This document shows positions 58,201 through 64,000 of a stretch of 64,000 nucleotides of DNA, piece by piece. Position numbers and translations under genes: made by a program. The notes under the pieces are model-generated. The model did no database searches. It was given only the letters and a program-made list of their open reading frames with translations, and was not told the DNA's origin. Positions within the stretch are counted from its first letter, which is position 1; each line of letters begins with the position of its first letter. The stretch is from Lingula anatina (Eukaryota > Brachiopoda > Lingulata > Lingulida > Lingulidae). Location of the stretch: contig NW_019775513.1 of assembly GCF_001039355.2 (NCBI RefSeq), positions 348,647 through 412,646 of the forward strand, in the 5' to 3' direction.

Positions 58201-60362
58201 AAAAGATAAACTGCTAGCAAAATTAATGTATCACATTTCTCATACTCGCAGGGATTAAGAATATATATTAAGGGTGCAAATCACATTGATAGAACATATC
58301 TCCCAAATCTATCCCTTCGATTAAGAGCTTTCCGAGACATTACCGTAGACAGATCACTCATGACTTTAGCTCCTGATTTCAAGCCATAGATTAATCCCCG
58401 AGTGGCTTGGGACGCCTTCCGAAGGCCCCTGCCCAGTTTCTGATCAGCCCCACGGAAACCCTCACTAATGACGTCCTGTTGGTCATGCACGCGTCCCACA
58501 CAGTCTAGATAGCGCTGGTCCAGAGACGCAGGATGCAACAACCGGAATAAACGATGCGACAAATCCCTGAAGAAGGAATTCACCTTGCCTTCTAGATCCA
58601 CAGACTTGCCGTCTATGTAATCGTACATGTCATTAAATAATCTCTTGAAAGCTGGCTCCATCTTTTCATATAAAAGACCATAAGTTCGCCGAAAAAGGAC
58701 TGATGCTTCCCTTTCTTCCATGCGGATACGACTCAAGACAAATTCTGGAAATAAGAAAAAATCCTCAACAAGACGGTATTTTACACATGTCATCATATAA
58801 AATGATAAAAGGGAACGAAGAGAGGAAAATAAGATAGAAAAATGCAAGTGGGGTTTGGATATATATAAACTTTGAGCAAATAATTTCAGTATTTTTTTTA
58901 TCCACATCAATACACCAAACATTTTGAAAACCACTCTGCGTCAGTATACGCTGTCATTATGTTGTCATATGACCCAGTAAAAATCTTGAGTCTGGTGTGT
59001 AATAGTACTCTGCCAGAGTCTAACATTAGTTTTTCCCATGACTTGCTCCCAATGTCTTTTATCTACACGCTTATTACATGAGATTGCGCCTCAGTTATGG
59101 AGAAATACAGAACACTTGTCGGATTCTGTAGGCGTGTTTACACTAGGCGCATACCCAAACCGATCCCAGATATATTGCACGTCGTTCTATAAATGTCATC
59201 TTGAAGTAATGCACTTCTTTTCAGTAGTCTGAGCTAAAAAACATGTGGTCTTTTATCTGACAGGTAGTTTACCAGATTTGTCCTGGGTACAGGTTTTACT
59301 AGTACTTACGTTTTAATTTCTCGGCCAGTGTGAACAGGCTGGACTGGTAGGGACTGGTTATGTTCATGTAAATGTCCATCATCTGATGACGTGTGAACGA
59401 AAGTAGACCGGGACCACAACCACACGCTGGACCTGTCCTCATTAAAAAAAAAGAAATTGAATAAAGAGGTTTTATTTCATCGCTCAAACAACCATGCCCC
59501 AATACATGCACAATACTGCAAACTTTCCGCGACCAGAAAACTGAATACTTTGCCTTTTATTTCAGACAAACAGCATTTTATAAGTGATTTCTAATTGTTG
59601 GTCTTGTCGTTTGGAATATAAGATTGAATTTCTATTGAAAATCGAACAGACGTAGACGTCTCATAGCAAATATATTCATTCGAGAAAAAAAGGAAATAGA
59701 AACCGACGGGTGAAGTATGAACATCAGTCTAACTTATCATATTAGTCCTTATCAAAGTATATACATGTAGACAAGTTTCTTGTATGTTGACGAATCTGTG
59801 TACGTCAAAAAATATTTTGATTCCTCTAAACTTTTCGTCCCATCGTGTCATGAATACTAGATGCAGCTTTAACGTACTGCCATAAAACATCATCTAAAAC
59901 TACTATTAAAGAGGGAAGTATCGTATTTGGTTACTCAAATTCAAGTGTAAATAGAGTAAATGGTTCGCGCAACATGAGCCTACCAAGAGGTCTGAATGCA
60001 TAGATACACTCCACTCTACGAGAGGGAGACTTACATCATGTTACTGCAAAACACACACACATTAAGGGACAGTTATCCTAATTTACTAAAAGCCTTTTTC
60101 AGTTCTTGTAACCTCAGTGAACTGTGAATTGGAAAAAAACCGAAAACAACCTAAACATCAGCGCCCGACCTTTGTCAAGCTCTTGGGATATGCTTGGCGA
60201 GTTTTAGATACACAGATCTTCATTTTTCGATGGAGGTCTATGATGTTAACCTTGGCAAATGCGTATCTGATTTATTTTAAGTTGAGAAAGTTATACAAAA
60301 AAGACATGGAAAACAAACCCCCTTTAATTTTTTCTGATTTTTACAGATGAAAATAAAAAGTA

Positions 60363-60438
<76 letters not shown>

Positions 60439-63394
60439 AAAAATATCTCTAACTTATTTGATTTTTACAGCTAAAACCAAAGCCATTAACTGAAGATGTT
60501 TCGGGGCAGAATTGAAATTAAAACTTTTTCTATTTTATGAGTGCACCGCAAACAAAATATACTTCTTTCTAGACAAATTCCCAATAACAGTGTTGTAGGG
60601 AACTGAAATTTGGCCCTCCAACTTCATGCTACTTCTTTAAAAAAAGAATAAACATACCTCAGCTGCTACAAGTAGTAGAATACAAATGCATTATTTGTTT
60701 ATAATAACAAGTGTTCTTTTGTGTATAAGGCATCAGATATAATCCTATATTTACTGAAGCACTTTTGAACCTGCGATATGTTTATCTTTGGAAAAAAAAG
60801 CAATCAATAGTTTAGAAATTAACTTTCAATAGAAAATAATGTCTCAAGAATCACATTCAACTTCAAAAAGGCATTTTTACGAGCTTCACAGTCTATGTGT
60901 GCTTACGCATGTGTATGCATGCGTGCGTGCGTGCTTTGTGTGTGTTTATGTTAGGGACTCTACTACTAATGAGGAAAAAAAGCATCTTGGCTTAAGTGTT
61001 CCCATGTTTTCCTCTCACTGCCCTCCCCCCCACAAAAATGTATATCACAGAACCAGAAAGTTATAACTCGCAACGATATATAACATGGGTGAGTAAGCCA
61101 ATCTTTAGGTTCGTCGACTCCCATCAAAAATATCATTCACAAGCGGCAATCTTCATATGAACGTTTCAGAAAAGTTTGGTCAAGGACCATGAAATCATTT
61201 TGACGAAATGCAACGTGACCATGCGAACAGCAGTAGAAAACAACACTCTGTTTTCCCTCAGTCGGAGAAGTGTATACACAAAGTTGATGAAATCACAGCT
61301 ATTGCGTGAATTCTGAATGAAGTCGGGAATAACCATTGTTGAACTTAGCTTCTGGCTAGGTACATAGACCATTGCACTCGGCACCGCACAATTACTTTTA
61401 ATTCGAAAGGTGAGAGTTGCAACCAACCCTTACACCAATTCTGATGTACGATTGTTAAAAAGACGGGGTATATTAGCCCCCTGGAGGGGGAATCTGGGGC
61501 CTTATTTGAGCCATAAGTGAGTACTCCGATAAAGATGACAAGTTTGTGTAAGAGACGCGCCGAAATTAACGTCTTGCCAGAAGTTTTATTTGCTACATGT
61601 ATATAAAGTAGTATTTGTGACAATATTGTGGCAAGGGCAGACATGATTGATATATCTGCCAAAATCTTACTTTCCTCCAGGCTTGCTCTAGGCACTCGCT
61701 GTGGAGGAACAAGATTTCACACTAGGCTGCAAATTCCCGAGTAGTGATTAAATCTGTATATTGAAAAGCTTCTTTAAATCCTCGTGTCCTTATTAAAATG
61801 GACTTCAAACCCACGCATCAAAAAACATATTGCGACATAGCGTGGCCAATTTGTCAAACATTATCCGCCCAAAATACCACAAGGGAAAAAAAGTTTGTTG
61901 CCGGTGTCATCAACCCATCGTTTGATGCAACTGGCAGTATTTATAAATGAAAAACGCTTGATCATCTCCTAAGACACATACTTGGATTGCTCCTTTTAGG
62001 GCACTGCCAAATGTTGTCTGTGAACTAAAGATGTATTACATTATTTTAATGTAAATTTTATTCAAAAATGGTCCGAAGTCCAAACAACGAAATAATCCCT
62101 TTCTTTACCGCCGCACGGGTATAAAAAATTCAACCTGTGTCAAGGGATGGAAAAAGCATGCAGTTACCCTAAATAGTATTACTGAATCATGTAAAGTGAG
62201 CGAATGAAGTGTGTAAGTTTAACTTTTTGTAAGTAACATAGTCATCTATGAAGTACATAAATAGCTACATGCAGATATATTGAGTCTATGGAATATATGA
62301 ACAGTACCATTCTGAGGCACTGAGCCTCCGGTAACGTTATGTCTGCATCAAGGGGTTTTGTTAGAGCTCGTTGGTCTGCATCCGGCAATGTCCCTGATAC
62401 AGGGTGTATAAAATTGAGAAAATTTCAAGAGCTTCTTTATCTTTTTCAGAACCAGAATGAATTTGCCTATTAACCTCGCCTGCTTGTTACCATGTCCTTA
62501 AACGGTGCTTTCTCGAAGACAATATTTTTGCAATAAATCAAATGTTGATGGACGGTGATAGGGGATATTCTCTCATATGTAACAAAGGCTACTTCTGAAT
62601 AACGCGCGGACAAGCAAAAAACACTTTTGTAAAACGTAAAGAGGCAGAACATGACAAGTGTCAGATGTCAACTGTTTGACAGCAGTGTAATCTCACTAAA
62701 CACGGAGTGACAGGGAGACCATGTACACAGGACCCGGGTCGTCTGTGGACACGCCCACTTTCCCTGACCATAGCGTGTTATTTTGGACTAAATTAACAAT
62801 GATGAAGGGACGTTCAAGAATTGTAAAAAATATTCCCTAACAAAATACAACTGAACAAAATCGATAGTAAATTTTACGGTATATCTTAAAGATGATTGTC
62901 AGTGCCATCGAATAAACATGAATAAATTCAACTTCAAAAACTTGATAAGGTTTTTACTGTTTTAATTAAGGTAAACAAATTTTAAAAAAACATTTTTGTG
63001 AGAGCCTTGGTTGAAACTGAAACTTACCCCCTCGTGAGCCAGTCCCTTCTTCTCTCTGTCCAGTAGTCACGGATGTAGAAGGTTCCATTTTGTCTAAGCG
63101 TTCCTGTAATTCCCTAATTAATTCCCCTTGTCGCTTCATGTTCATATTCTGTTGGTCCAGGCGGTCCATCATCAGCCCCACGGTGCCTAACATCTGGGAG
63201 ATGGCTCCCTCACACTCGCAACGGTTTGTGACATTCGCTTCCCATTTGGGTGGACTGATTTTGACAAAAACTGTGGCAATGTTTGGTTTTCTTCCGCTTG
63301 TCTGTCCCTCACACAGAACGCATGTTAGCAACAGCACTGCCAGGTATCTCACAGGGAAGAAAATCCCAGTCCACGACGTCGCCTGTGTTGGCAT
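55276..63394 (-). CDS. Divergent glypican (heparan sulfate proteoglycan core protein)
   Basis: Exons in transcript order: 63394-63028, 59432-59310, 58744-58344, 58094-57941, 57553-57423, 56769-56516, 55817-55642 and 55322-55276. They are in phase and give 550 residues. A signal peptide covers residues 1-30. CEC (59-61) is followed by a coiled-coil-like stretch (about 63-103), then CGC (126-128). Glypican-type segments are YLDCVGRV, ECMQAATQLQFCPRCDVRPC, GFCVNVMKGC, CWNGTHVSRYLPNEVVG and NPEVVVNE. A furin-type site RRRQKR lies at 405-410, and glycosaminoglycan attachment SGSGSG at 539-544. There are 14 cysteines after the signal, as in glypicans. Cell-surface or secreted modulation of growth-factor signals is the expected role. 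No hydrophobic GPI signal follows SGSG before the stop. The first exon is 3.6 kb away and less certain. Confidence 0.82.
56337..56404. repeat. (GT)n microsatellite in glypican intron
   Basis: About 33 GT units, with a few GC interruptions, in the intron between the sixth and seventh glypican exons. Confidence 0.95.
59433..63027 (-). other. Large first intron of the glypican gene
   Basis: About 3.6 kb without a recognisable exon on either strand. It contains a long TA microsatellite at about 60363-60434 and G+T-rich runs near 60915-60945. Because no other gene interrupts it, joining the signal-peptide exon to the glypican body is reasonable. Confidence 0.5.
60363..60434. repeat. (TA)n microsatellite
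   Basis: About 36 uninterrupted TA units in the glypican first intron. Confidence 0.95.
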
Positions 63395-64000
63395 GATTGG
63401 AGCTCACTGTTTTCGTTTTACTGTAACGGTATGTAATCTCGTGCTAAAGAAAATTCCACCGATGCGGACTCGAAAAATTTTAATTTTTGCGCATCTGTTT
63501 CTCTGAAGACTTCAACCGGGACTTTTTCCGTTTAATCAGTCTCGACAGGTCGCGTTACTAAAATGCAGTAGCGCCGCAGTGTTGTTGAACTCAACTGCTT
63601 TCAAAATAGTTTCACGCGACCGGCTAATTGGCGAAAGAAGGAGGCGGAGCGCTGGCAGAAAAGGCTGAATCTGGACGGTTCAAACTATTTCTTCTGTCTC
63701 TACTCCACGGAATGCGTTGGTCGCCGGCGGTAGTTTGCGTTTGAAAAACATTTGTGAAACATTTCCAAAAGCAAGTTGGTTATAGATTACAGGACCAGAT
63801 ATATCAAACCATTTAGAAAAAGAAAACTGCTTGAAAGGGTCTGAACCCAGCCTGCTCTGTAAATACAGTAACAGAGAGAGGGGTATTGTTTGCCATGCAA
63901 AACATTGTTTACCCAGGTGAAGGGGGCAATGGCGCTTATTTCACCTTGTAACAGATCAAAAAAGAAAGGCGTGTTCAGCATGTCAAATGACAGGACTGAT
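63395..64000 (-). promoter_or_regulatory. Upstream region of the glypican gene
   Basis: No coding exon is visible. The part from about 63400 to 63740 is richer in CG dinucleotides than the neighbouring introns and probably contains the 5' UTR and promoter. No motif is strong enough to name. Confidence 0.35.

Overview
This window is nuclear DNA from an animal. Genes are split by GT-AG introns, and the A+T-rich sequence is full of microsatellites, a satellite array and small DNA transposons. All recognisable proteins are metazoan. The repeats and the sequence divergence between near-identical gene blocks suggest a highly heterozygous marine invertebrate, either a lophotrochozoan or an invertebrate deuterostome. 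I cannot fix the phylum.

Layout. (1) 15-5994, minus strand: a complete UBE2G2-type ubiquitin-conjugating enzyme gene with five exons. A 146-bp satellite array at 565-3449 lies in its last intron, and every array unit carries a nuclear-receptor DR1 motif. (2) 6602-25639, plus strand: a DNA topoisomerase II gene, head-to-head with UBE2G2, with 33 exons and about 1696 residues. It has two candidate first exons. Its middle (exons 10-17) is present twice because of an apparent haplotype duplication bounded by single N characters at 11402 and 14579. (3) 27083-35459, plus strand: three tandem four-exon fatty-acid-binding protein (iLBP) genes. A 1.29-kb TIR transposon lies between the first two. (4) 39538-51056, minus strand: a complete 24-exon MTHFD1 gene (C1-tetrahydrofolate synthase, 933 residues). 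(5) 55276-63394, minus strand: a divergent glypican-like heparan sulfate proteoglycan gene with eight exons and 550 residues. It has an unusual N-terminal coiled-coil region and no visible GPI tail.

The genes look like ordinary neighbours rather than a pathway. They cover protein turnover, chromosome topology, lipid carriage, one-carbon metabolism and extracellular matrix or signalling. Exon boundaries were set by eye from splice sites, reading-frame phase and recalled homologues. Reading-frame phase closes exactly through UBE2G2, the three FABPs, MTHFD1 and the glypican. In TOP2 it closes except for one apparent single-base insertion near 20778.

The most notable observations are the DR1-bearing satellite, the false duplication inside TOP2, a duplicated 3' splice site and a long intronic read-through frame in TOP2, a perfect-TIR element flanked by TA, and the odd ends of the glypican. 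I see no convincing new defence or mobile-gene system.
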